Positions 1-7,713 of a DNA stretch of 15,541 nucleotides are shown here, piece after piece. The translations under genes and the position numbers were made by a program. This stretch comes from Burkholderiaceae bacterium (GTDB lineage: Bacteria > Pseudomonadota > Gammaproteobacteria > Burkholderiales > Burkholderiaceae). The stretch spans positions 1 through 15,541 of the forward strand of contig JALREG010000161.1 in NCBI GenBank assembly GCA_023253905.1, in the 5' to 3' direction. The first letter of the stretch is position 1. Every line of letters begins with the position of its first letter. The notes below the pieces were generated by a model. The model was given only the letters and a program-made list of their open reading frames with translations. It ran no database searches and was not told the DNA's origin.

Positions 1-375
1 CAGGGGCGGTCCTCGATCCAGGCCCAGCGCGAGCCAGCGCTGGCAGGCAGCGTCGATATCGTTGGTGCGCGCCACCCAGTGAATCAGCCTGGGACCTGAC
101 TCGGCGACCTGCTGCGCGAGGCGGGAATCGTCCATGTCGAACCAGCGCCGCTTGCCAGCTGCCCGCGTAGGAACCGCACCGGGCTCGATCGCGATGATCT
201 CCAGATAAGCATCCGGATAAGCGGGCGAGGCGATCCGCAGCAGACGGTTGTGCGTGCCCATGAGCGTATGGCGGCCGCCCGTGCCAGGGCGAACCCCCAG
301 CACGCGTTCACACCAGCGCTCACCGTCTTCAAGCGAGGCGGCCAGCACCACCAGATGATCAAGGCGCGTGTCCAT
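1..375 (-). CDS. VOC superfamily / glyoxalase-like domain protein (5' part, runs off left edge)
   Basis: The minus strand reads from an ATG at 375 through 125 codons without a stop to position 1, so only the N-terminal part is here. It begins MDTRLDHLVVLAASLEDG, the usual opening of a vicinal-oxygen-chelate (glyoxalase/dioxygenase) fold. It continues through a TLMGTHNRLLRI strand, YLEIIAIEPG (residues about 57-66) and LIHWVARTND near residue 100. This pattern fits the Glyoxalase_3-like group, whose members mostly have no assigned substrate, so no reaction is proposed. An ATG at 384 lies in another frame and gives a non-family sequence, which supports 375 as the start. The gene diverges from arnT across a short region holding a large inverted repeat, whose left arm begins 12 bp upstream of this start codon. 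Family assignment is good; function is unknown. Confidence 0.8.
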   Translation of the reverse strand, partial: MDTRLDHLVVLAASLEDGERWCERVLGVRPGTGGRHTLMGTHNRLLRIASPAYPDAYLEIIAIEPGAVPTRAAGKRRWFDMDDSRLAQQVAESGPRLIHWVARTNDIDAACQRWLALGLDRGPPL

Positions 376-387
376 CCGGCCATTATG

Positions 388-451
388 GCGCGAGCCGCGA
401 GGATTGCGAGGCCGCGGGCGCGTTCGGCATTGGTATCCTCGCGGCTCGCGC
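388..451. repeat. Perfect 17-bp inverted repeat in the divergent VOC/arnT intergenic region
   Basis: The left arm GCGCGAGCCGCGAGGAT (388-404) and the right arm ATCCTCGCGGCTCGCGC (435-451) are perfect reverse complements, separated by 30 bp (405-434). All 17 pairs match and the flanking bases 387/452 and 405/434 do not. The element lies between two divergent genes. It could be a cruciform, a protein-binding operator for both genes, or, if transcribed, a very stable hairpin in the leader of arnT or of the VOC mRNA. There is no T-run after either arm, so it does not look like an intrinsic terminator. The function is inferred; the repeat itself is read directly. Confidence 0.9.
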
Positions 452-464
452 GTCGACCGACGCG
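449..464. repeat. 7-bp dyad with 2-nt centre, overlapping the right arm of the large inverted repeat
   Basis: CGCGTCG (449-455), AC, CGACGCG (458-464) is a near-continuous palindrome upstream of arnT. Its first three bases are the last three bases of the right arm of the 388-451 inverted repeat. As DNA it could be an operator half-site pair; as RNA its hairpin would compete slightly with the larger one. G+C-rich DNA makes short palindromes common, so by itself it is weak evidence. Confidence 0.55.
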
Positions 465-482
465 GGACGAACAGCAACCAGG

Positions 483-2243
483 GTGGCGTCTGATCGAGAT
501 GAAAGCAGTGTCCGAAGGACTTTGCGAGGCGGGCGGCCGGTGAACCCGCGTCCTCCCAACGTGACGGCCGGGGGCGTGCGCCCCCAAGCGGGTATCAGCC
601 TGCTCGCGGCAGTGGCGGGGTTTCTCGTCTTCGTGCTCTGGCTGGGAACGCTGGACATGCGCGAACTCATGCCGTCTGATGAGGGCCGCTATGCGCAGAT
701 CGCGCGCGAGATGGCGGCAAGCGGCGACTGGGTCACGATCCGCTATAACGGCCTCAAGTACTTTGAAAAACCGCCTTTCCATCTCTGGATGAGTGCGCTG
801 GCCTTTGAGGTCTTCGGCGTCGGTGCCTGGCAGGCGCGGCTCTGGGGGGCGGTGAGCGGCCTGCTTGCCATCGCCATCATGATGGCGGCGGCTATTCGCT
901 GGTGGGGGCGCGGGGTGGGTGTGGCGGCCGGCTGGGTGCTGCTTGCCATGCCGCTCTGGAACCTTGGCTCGCACTTCAACTCGCTCGATATTGGCGTGTC
1001 GGCAGCGCTGACCGTGGCGCTTGGCTGCTTTCTCATCGCTCAGCACCCGCAGGCGGGCGCCGTATCACGCCGCCGCTGGATGCTTGCGGTATGGGCGGCC
1101 ATGGGCGTTGCCGTGCTCACCAAGGGCTTGATGGGCCTGGTGCTGCCTGGCCTGGTGCTGGTTGTCTACACGCTCTGGAGCCGGGACTGGGCGCTCTGGG
1201 CGCGCATGCACATCGGCCTGGGGCTCCTGGTGTTTGCCGGGGTGACGGTGCCGTGGTTTGCGCTGGTGACTGCGCGCAATCCGGAGTTCGCGCACTTCTT
1301 CTTCATTCACGAACACTTTCAGCGCTACACCTCGACGGTGCATCAGCGCCATGAGCCGTGGTGGTTCTTCATTCCGCTGATGGTGGCGGGATTTCTCCCT
1401 TGGTCCGGCCTCTGGCGGGGGCTCGTGGCGTGTGTGCGCGAGGCGCCGCGCGCGACCTCGGTCTTTCAGCCCGAGCGGCTGCTTGCCGCCTGGGTCGTTG
1501 CGATCTTCGTTTTCTTCAGCGCCTCCGGCTCCAAGCTCCCCGGTTACATCCTGCCGGTGATGCCGGCACTTGCCGTGCTGGGGGCGCTCGCGCTTGAACG
1601 ACTCACCGACCGCAGCCTGGTGCGTCACCTGTGGGGGATGCTGGCTTTGGCGGTGGCGCTCGCGGCGGCCACGCCGCTGGTCGGGCGCCTGGGCTCGGAC
1701 ATCACCCCACAGCCGCTGTTCGCCCAGTATGCGGGCTGGCTCGCGGTGGCGGCCGCGGCGGTGTTGGGCGCCACGGGGGTGTCGCTTGGGCTTGCGCGGC
1801 GCGGGCGGCGCCCAGTCGCCGTGGGTGTGTATGCGATGGGCTGGCTCGTTGCCACGACGCTGGGCATCGTGGGACACGACACCGTGGGGCGAAGTGCCTC
1901 GGGGGTGGCGCTGGTGCCTGCGGTGCGCGCGGTGCTCGCGCCCGACATGCCACTTTATGGCGTGCGCCGGCTCGATCACACGCTGCCGTTTTACCTCGGG
2001 CATCGGCTCACGATGGTTGAATATGCGGATGAGCTCGCCTTTGGCGTCCGGCAGGAACCCGAGCGGTGGCTGCCGTCACTGGCGCAGTTTGTCGATCGCT
2101 GGCAGCATGGGCCCCGTGCGCTGGCCATCATGGCGCCTGTCACCTTCAATCAACTGCGCGCGCAGGGTCTGCCGATGACCGAGGTGGCGCGCGACACCCG
2201 ACGCGTGGTCGTCGCCAACTTTGCTGCGCGCACCGCACCATGA
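483..2243 (+). CDS. arnT: ArnT-type 4-amino-4-deoxy-L-arabinose lipid A transferase (GT83, PMT-like)
   Basis: Integral inner-membrane glycosyltransferase that moves Ara4N from undecaprenyl phosphate to lipid A phosphates on the periplasmic side, lowering negative charge and polymyxin binding. At 586 residues it is slightly longer than E. coli ArnT (about 550). The first membrane segment is near residues 39-57. It is followed by the family signature of the first periplasmic loop: LMPSDEGRYAQIAREM (residues 62-77), GDW (81-83) and YFEKPP (93-98). A later HEHFQRYT...FLPW stretch also aligns with known ArnT, and a soluble C-terminal domain occupies roughly the last 120 residues. The start is uncertain: GTG at 483 has no clear ribosome site, while an in-frame GTG at 540 has GAGG about 10 bp upstream and gives a shorter, more typical N-terminus. 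The stop overlaps the next start (ATGA). As first gene of the operon it follows the 17-bp inverted repeat; no TTAA-type PmrA half-sites are visible at 376-539. Confidence 0.9.
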   Translation: MASDRDESSVRRTLRGGRPVNPRPPNVTAGGVRPQAGISLLAAVAGFLVFVLWLGTLDMRELMPSDEGRYAQIAREMAASGDWVTIRYNGLKYFEKPPFHLWMSALAFEVFGVGAWQARLWGAVSGLLAIAIMMAAAIRWWGRGVGVAAGWVLLAMPLWNLGSHFNSLDIGVSAALTVALGCFLIAQHPQAGAVSRRRWMLAVWAAMGVAVLTKGLMGLVLPGLVLVVYTLWSRDWALWARMHIGLGLLVFAGVTVPWFALVTARNPEFAHFFFIHEHFQRYTSTVHQRHEPWWFFIPLMVAGFLPWSGLWRGLVACVREAPRATSVFQPERLLAAWVVAIFVFFSASGSKLPGYILPVMPALAVLGALALERLTDRSLVRHLWGMLALAVALAAATPLVGRLGSDITPQPLFAQYAGWLAVAAAAVLGATGVSLGLARRGRRPVAVGVYAMGWLVATTLGIVGHDTVGRSASGVALVPAVRAVLAPDMPLYGVRRLDHTLPFYLGHRLTMVEYADELAFGVRQEPERWLPSLAQFVDRWQHGPRALAIMAPVTFNQLRAQGLPMTEVARDTRRVVVANFAARTAP

Positions 2244-2611
2244 CCCTCAACACGTTTTTGCTCATCCTGATTGGCGTCATGTTGAACGCTGGGGCGCAAC
2301 TGCTGCTTAAAGCGGGCGTGGCGCCGCTCGGGGCGCTGAGCCCGGGCCTCGCCGAGCTGCCGGCTGTGTTCTGGCGCGTGATCTCGCAGTGGCCGATCCT
2401 CGCCGGGCTCACCTGCTATGTGGTGAGCGTGGGGGTTTGGATCATCGGCCTGTCGCGGGTGGATGTGTCGGTGGCCTATCCCCTCTTGTCGCTCGGTTAT
2501 GTCGTGAATGCGGTGCTCGCGTGGTGGCTGTTTGGCGAGGTGCTGAACGCGACGCGCTGGGGCGGTATCGTCCTGATCCTCGCGGGCGTCTGGCTTATTT
2601 CCCGAAGCTGA
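2240..2611 (+). CDS. ArnE/ArnF-like small multidrug resistance (SMR/EamA) family protein, probable Ara4N-undecaprenyl phosphate flippase
   Basis: A 123-residue, four-helix protein starting MTLNTFLLILIGVMLNAGAQ. The N-terminal helix carries the AGAQLLLKAG element of SMR-type proteins. The region VSVAYPLLSLGYVVNAVLAWWLFGE (about residues 77-101) closely matches the AYPxLSL part of ArnE and EmrE. In E. coli, ArnE and ArnF together are proposed to flip undecaprenyl-phosphate-Ara4N across the inner membrane before ArnT acts. Here only one such gene is present and it sits directly behind arnT. The ATG at 2240 overlaps the arnT stop by 4 bp (ATGA), which implies translational coupling; an upstream in-frame ATG at 2066 lies deep inside arnT and gives non-membrane sequence, so it was not used. 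It resembles ArnE more than ArnF by eye, but I leave the symbol open. Confidence 0.82.
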   Translation: MTLNTFLLILIGVMLNAGAQLLLKAGVAPLGALSPGLAELPAVFWRVISQWPILAGLTCYVVSVGVWIIGLSRVDVSVAYPLLSLGYVVNAVLAWWLFGEVLNATRWGGIVLILAGVWLISRS

Positions 2612-2615
2612 TCTC

Positions 2616-3763
<1,148 letters not shown>

Positions 3764-3767
<4 letters not shown>

Positions 3768-4747
3768 GTCGCACGCCTGAAATCTCGGTCATCATTCCCG
3801 TTTACAACGAGGAACGGGTGCTGCCGCGGCTCTTTGAGCGGCTCTATGCCGCGCTCGATGCCACCGGCGAGTCCTATGAGGTGGTGTTCGTCAACGATGG
3901 CAGCCGCGATGCCTCGGCGCAGCTTCTGGCCGAGCAGTTTCGCGCCCGTCCCGATGTCACGCGCGTGGTGCTCTTTAACGGCAACTTCGGCCAGCACATG
4001 GCGATCATGGCGGGGTTCGAGCATGTGCGCGGGCAGATCGCGATCACGCTCGATGCCGACCTGCAGAATCCGCCCGAGGAGATTCCGCGGCTGGTGGCAG
4101 AGATTCGCGCCGGTCATGATTACGTGGGCACCATCCGGCGCCAGCGCGAGGACAGCGCCTTTCGACGAATTGCCTCACGCGCGATGAATGGTCTGCGCGA
4201 GCGCATCACCCGCATCGAGATGACCGATCAGGGGTGCATGCTGCGCGCCTATGACCGCGCCCTGGTCGACACCCTGAATGCCTGCCAGGAGGTCAACACC
4301 TTCGTGCCAGCGCTTGCCTATACCTTTGCCGCGCGGCCCACCGAAATAGTGGTGAGCCATGAGGAGCGGTTTGCGGGCGAGTCGAAGTATTCGCTCTACA
4401 AGCTTGTGCGGCTCAACTTTGATCTGATGACGGGCTTTTCGATCGTACCGCTGCAGTGGTTCTCGCTCGCGGGCATCGTGTTGTCGCTGGGCGCGGGCGG
4501 GCTCTTCGCGCTCCTCCTGGTGCGACGCTTCATGTTGGGCGCCGAGGTGGAGGGCGTGTTCACGCTGTTTGCGCTCCAGTTTTTCTTTATCGGAATCGTG
4601 CTATTCGGAATCGGCCTGATGGGCGAATACGTGGGCCGCATTCAGCAGGAGGTGAGAAGGCGGCCGCGTTATCGCGTGAGCGCGGTGCTTGAGGCGCCAC
4701 GCGCCGAGGTCGCCGCGGCAAGGCCCGAGCAAGGGGCGCGCGGGTGA
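3764..4747 (+). CDS. arnC: Undecaprenyl-phosphate 4-deoxy-4-formamido-L-arabinose transferase ArnC (GT2)
   Basis: Transfers formylated Ara4N from UDP to undecaprenyl phosphate at the cytoplasmic face of the inner membrane. The 327-residue protein has a GT-A domain with ISVIIPVYNEE (7-17), FVNDGS (42-47) and the metal-binding DAD within LDADLQNPPEE (96-106). The acceptor-site pattern TDQGCMLRAY (154-163) and the FAGESKYS motif (203-210) are those of polyprenyl-phosphate GT2 enzymes. Two C-terminal membrane helices lie near residues 231-253 and 265-287, followed by a basic tail. Length agrees with E. coli ArnC (322). Both ends overlap neighbours by 4 bp: ATGA with arnB and GTGA with the formyltransferase gene. 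A dolichol-phosphate-mannose synthase-like GT2 would look similar; placement between arnB and arnA decides it. Confidence 0.93.
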
Positions 4748-5664
4748 GAGCGGTCGTATTTGCTTATTCGAATGTTGGTGACCGGTGTCTGCGCGTGCTG
4801 CATGCGGGCGGTGCCGACGTGGCGCTGGTGGTGACCCATCGCGATCACCCGGGCGAGACGCTCTGGTTTTCGCGCGTGGCCGATACGGCGGTCGAGCTGG
4901 GGCTGCCGGTAGTGTATGCCGAAGATCTGGATGCGCAGGCGCTTACCGCGCAGGTGGCGGCTGTCGCACCCGAGGTGATCTTTTCCTTTTATTTCCGCTC
5001 GATGCTGCCGACTTCGATGCTCGAGTCTGCGCGGCTGGGTGCCTTCAACATGCACGGGTCGCTCTTGCCTCAGTTTCGCGGCCGTGCGCCCACCAACTGG
5101 GCGGTGCTCAAAGGGGCGACCGAAACCGGTGCGACCCTCCACCGCATGGTGGCCAAGCCCGATGCGGGCACCATCGTCGATCAGTGTGCGGTACCGATTC
5201 TGCCCGATGACACGGCGCGTCAGGTGTTTGACAAGGTCTGCGTGGCAGCCGAATGGGTGCTGTGGCGAAGTCTGCCCGCGATTGCCGCCGGATGCGCACC
5301 CGAGCAACCCAATGATCTGTCTCAGGGCAGCTATTTCGGTGGTCGCAAGCCCGAAGACGGCCGTATCGACTGGACACAGTCCGCGGCCGATGTCTACAAC
5401 CTGATTCGTGCGGTGGCCCCGCCCTATCCGGGTGCGTTCACCGAGTGTGCGGGCCGCCGCCTGATCGTGGCCGAAGCACGGCGTCGCACGGCGCCGCTAT
5501 CCCGGCCTGCGGCCGCACCAGGCCTTGCGGTCGACGAGGGTTGCATGGTGGGCGTGTGCGGCGACGGCGGCCTGATCGATATTCGCGCGTTGTTCGAGGG
5601 CGGGCGCAGCGTGGACGCTGCCACGCTTGCTGCCTGGCTCAACCTTTCCGGACCTCTCCCATGA
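4744..5664 (+). CDS. arnA: UDP-Ara4N formyltransferase, stand-alone equivalent of the ArnA N-terminal domain
   Basis: N-formylates UDP-Ara4N using 10-formyltetrahydrofolate, giving the substrate for ArnC. The 306 residues correspond to the first ~304 residues of E. coli ArnA. The Fmt-like catalytic triad is intact and at the same numbering as in E. coli: Asn102 and His104 in AFNMHGSLLPQFRGRAPTNW, and Asp140 in VAKPDAGTIV. YFGGRKPEDGRIDW (197-210) marks the start of the C-terminal OB-like subdomain, which ends near residue 300. The start is GTG at 4744, overlapping the arnC stop as GTGA; no other start fits the conserved MRAVVFAYSNVG opening. The frame ends in TGA at 5664 and the decarboxylase is a separate ORF in another frame starting at 5661, so the bifunctional ArnA of enterobacteria is split here. 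The split looks like organisation and not a frameshift, because both products have complete domains and their own start and stop. Confidence 0.9.
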   Translation: MRAVVFAYSNVGDRCLRVLHAGGADVALVVTHRDHPGETLWFSRVADTAVELGLPVVYAEDLDAQALTAQVAAVAPEVIFSFYFRSMLPTSMLESARLGAFNMHGSLLPQFRGRAPTNWAVLKGATETGATLHRMVAKPDAGTIVDQCAVPILPDDTARQVFDKVCVAAEWVLWRSLPAIAAGCAPEQPNDLSQGSYFGGRKPEDGRIDWTQSAADVYNLIRAVAPPYPGAFTECAGRRLIVAEARRRTAPLSRPAAAPGLAVDEGCMVGVCGDGGLIDIRALFEGGRSVDAATLAAWLNLSGPLP

Positions 5665-6713
5665 AAAAAGTTCTGATCCTTGGCGTCAACGGCTTCATCG
5701 GCCATCACCTGACCGAGCGCATTCTGTCCGGCACCGACTGGCATGTGTATGGCATGGACATGTCGGACCACCGTCTGGGTGATCTGGTGAGCCATCCCCG
5801 CATGCATTTTTTTGAGGGTGACATCACGATCAACCGGGAGTGGATTGAATATCACGTTCGCAAGTGTGATGTGATCCTGCCGCTGGTGGCGATTGCTACG
5901 CCGGCTACCTATGTTCGTGAGCCGCTGCGCGTGTTCGAACTCGATTTCGAGGCTAATCTTCCGATTGTTCGCGCCGCGGTCAAATACCGGAAGCACCTGG
6001 TGTTCCCCTCCACCTCCGAGGTGTATGGCATGAGCACCGACAGCGAGTTCGACGCCGAGCGCTCGAACCTGGTCTATGGCCCGATCAACAAGCCACGCTG
6101 GATTTATGCCTGCAGCAAGCAGCTGATGGATCGGGTCATTCATGCCTACGGCCAGGAGCAGGGCCTCACCTACACGCTTTTTCGGCCCTTCAACTGGATC
6201 GGTCCGGGGCTGGATTCGCTCTTTGAGAGCAAGGAGGGGAGCTCGCGCGTGGTCACGCAGTTTCTGGGGCAGATCGTGCGCGGCGAGCCGATTCAGCTGG
6301 TCGACGGCGGCGCGCAACGGCGCGCGTTTGCCGATGTGTCAGACGGGGTGGATGCGCTCATGCGGATCATCGCCAACGAGGCAGGCGCTGCCAGCGGCCG
6401 CATCTTCAACGTGGGCAATCCCGACAATGACTATTCGGTGCGCGAGCTTGCTGAGATGATGTTGAAGATCGCAGCCGACTATCCCGAATACGCCGAATGG
6501 GCCCGGCGCACCACGCTGGTGGATACCTCCTCGGGAAGCTTTTACGGTGCGGGTTATCAGGATGTGCAGACCCGTCGGCCGCGAATCGATGACACCATGG
6601 CAGCACTCGGCTGGGCGCCCAAGGTGGCGATGGAGGATTCGCTTCGCCGCATCTTCGAGTACTACCGGAGCAAGGTGGTCGAGGCGCGGGCACTGCTCGA
6701 CCAGGCGGGCTGA
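5661..6713 (+). CDS. arnA: UDP-glucuronate decarboxylase, stand-alone equivalent of the ArnA C-terminal domain (extended SDR)
   Basis: NAD-dependent oxidative decarboxylase that converts UDP-glucuronate to UDP-4-keto-pentose (UDP-Ara4O), the first committed Ara4N step. The 350-residue protein starts MKKVLILGVNGFIGHHL, a Rossmann GxxGxxG motif (Gly8, Gly11, Gly14). Residues matching the E. coli ArnA catalytic set with equal spacing are Glu120 in PSTSEVYG, Tyr149 and Lys153 in YACSK, and Arg305 in the TRRP motif corresponding to Arg619. The Glu and the Arg separate ArnA-type decarboxylases from ordinary sugar epimerases. The ATG at 5661 overlaps the formyltransferase stop (ATGA); a frame-extended start at 5445 would add 72 residues with no family similarity and was rejected. 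No ugd gene to supply UDP-glucuronate is present in the window. Confidence 0.92.
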   Translation: MKKVLILGVNGFIGHHLTERILSGTDWHVYGMDMSDHRLGDLVSHPRMHFFEGDITINREWIEYHVRKCDVILPLVAIATPATYVREPLRVFELDFEANLPIVRAAVKYRKHLVFPSTSEVYGMSTDSEFDAERSNLVYGPINKPRWIYACSKQLMDRVIHAYGQEQGLTYTLFRPFNWIGPGLDSLFESKEGSSRVVTQFLGQIVRGEPIQLVDGGAQRRAFADVSDGVDALMRIIANEAGAASGRIFNVGNPDNDYSVRELAEMMLKIAADYPEYAEWARRTTLVDTSSGSFYGAGYQDVQTRRPRIDDTMAALGWAPKVAMEDSLRRIFEYYRSKVVEARALLDQAG

Positions 6714-6737
6714 GGCGCTCGCGCGGGGCTTGCGGTC

Positions 6738-7637
6738 ATGGCTCGGATTGCACTCAAGGTGGATGTCGACACGTTGCGTGGGACGCTGGAGGGCGTGCCG
6801 CGGCTGCTTGCCATGTTCGCGAGGCGCGGCGTTCAGGCCACCTTTCTCTTTAGCGTCGGCCCCGATCACACCGGTTGGGCGCTCCGGCGCGTGTTTCGGC
6901 GTGGCTTTCTCTCCAAGGTCTCGCGCACCTCGGTGGTCCGTCACTATGGGCTCCGTACACTTGCGTATGGCGTCCTGATGCCGGGTCCAGATATCGGGCG
7001 GCAAGGCGTGGCGCCGATGCAGCAATGCCTGGCCGAAGGCCATGAATGTGGGCTTCATGCCTGGGATCACGTGTACTGGCAGGACAATGTTCGGTCGCAG
7101 GATGCGGCATGGACGCGGGCACAGATGACCCGCGGCTACCACCGGTTCTGCGAGGTGTTTGGTACGCCGCCCGCCACCCATGGCGCGGCCGGCTGGCAGA
7201 TCAATGCGCATGCGCTCACCCAGATCGATGAATGGGGCATGACCTATGCCTCGGATGGTCGCGGGCATGCGCCCTATCGGTTGGCGATCAACGGTCGGGC
7301 TTGTGCGCATGTACAGATACCCACGACGCTTCCCACCTTCGATGAGCTGATCGGAATCGATGGCGTCGACGAGGAAAACGTCTATCAGCCGCTGCTTGCG
7401 CAGACCATGGGCGAGTCCGACCAGGTCTTCACGCTGCACGCGGAGCTCGAAGGGGCGCTGCTCGCGCCAGCCTTTGAGCGGCTGATCGACGGCTGGCTTG
7501 CCCAGGGCCATATGCTGGTGCCAGTGGCGGTGCTTGCCCGAACCCTCGACAGGGAGCGCCTGCCGGTGAAGGCGCTCGCATTCGGCGAGGTGCCAGGCCG
7601 AAGCGGCGAGCTGATGATTGAACCGATCAACGCGTAG
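6738..7637 (+). CDS. arnD: 4-deoxy-4-formamido-L-arabinose-phosphoundecaprenol deformylase ArnD
   Basis: Metal-dependent NodB-like deformylase that removes the formyl group from undecaprenyl-phosphate-Ara4FN, making the pathway run forward and leaving the free amine that ArnT transfers. The 299 residues match the E. coli length (about 296). NodB motif 1 is LKVDVDT with Asp9 and Asp11; motif 2 is GLHAWDH with His107 and His111; the distal THAELEG motif gives His234. FSVGPDHTG, the AAGWQ turn and TLPTFDELIG also match ArnD closely, which separates it from chitin or peptidoglycan deacetylases of the same fold. The ATG at 6738 is preceded by GGGG about 9 bp upstream and stands 24 bp after the decarboxylase stop. 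It is the last gene of the arn operon as seen here. Confidence 0.93.
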   Translation: MARIALKVDVDTLRGTLEGVPRLLAMFARRGVQATFLFSVGPDHTGWALRRVFRRGFLSKVSRTSVVRHYGLRTLAYGVLMPGPDIGRQGVAPMQQCLAEGHECGLHAWDHVYWQDNVRSQDAAWTRAQMTRGYHRFCEVFGTPPATHGAAGWQINAHALTQIDEWGMTYASDGRGHAPYRLAINGRACAHVQIPTTLPTFDELIGIDGVDEENVYQPLLAQTMGESDQVFTLHAELEGALLAPAFERLIDGWLAQGHMLVPVAVLARTLDRERLPVKALAFGEVPGRSGELMIEPINA

Positions 7638-7713
7638 GCGAGCGAGGGCGGTGCGCCATCCCGCCGCGCCCCCACCAGGGGAGAGCGACCCCGAAAGCAG
7701 AGGAGAGCCCGAC

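Noticed and set aside
382..410. Minus-strand promoter for the VOC gene with -10 CATAAT (387-382)
   Set aside because: The -10 match is good, but the -35 17 bp away is CTCGCA (three of six) and transcription would begin at the ATG itself. Leaderless expression is possible but not supported enough to list.
388..451. Reading the 17-bp inverted repeat as a rho-independent terminator
   Set aside because: It lies upstream of two divergent genes, no gene ends there, the loop is 30 nt and no T-run follows either arm.
84..1046. Minus-strand ORF of 320 codons spanning the VOC gene start and arnT start
   Set aside because: It overlaps two better-supported genes in other frames, including the VOC protein on the same strand, and its product is low-complexity Arg/His/Pro-rich sequence.
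1065..2003. Minus-strand ORF of 312 codons opposite arnT
   Set aside because: Antisense frame of a conserved membrane protein; the product is mostly Arg, His, Pro and Glu without a fold signature.
7638..7713. Hairpin or terminator between arnD and the PhoX-type gene
   Set aside because: Only short G+C-rich pairings (GGCGG with CCGCC) are present and there is no T-run; nothing beyond chance for this composition.
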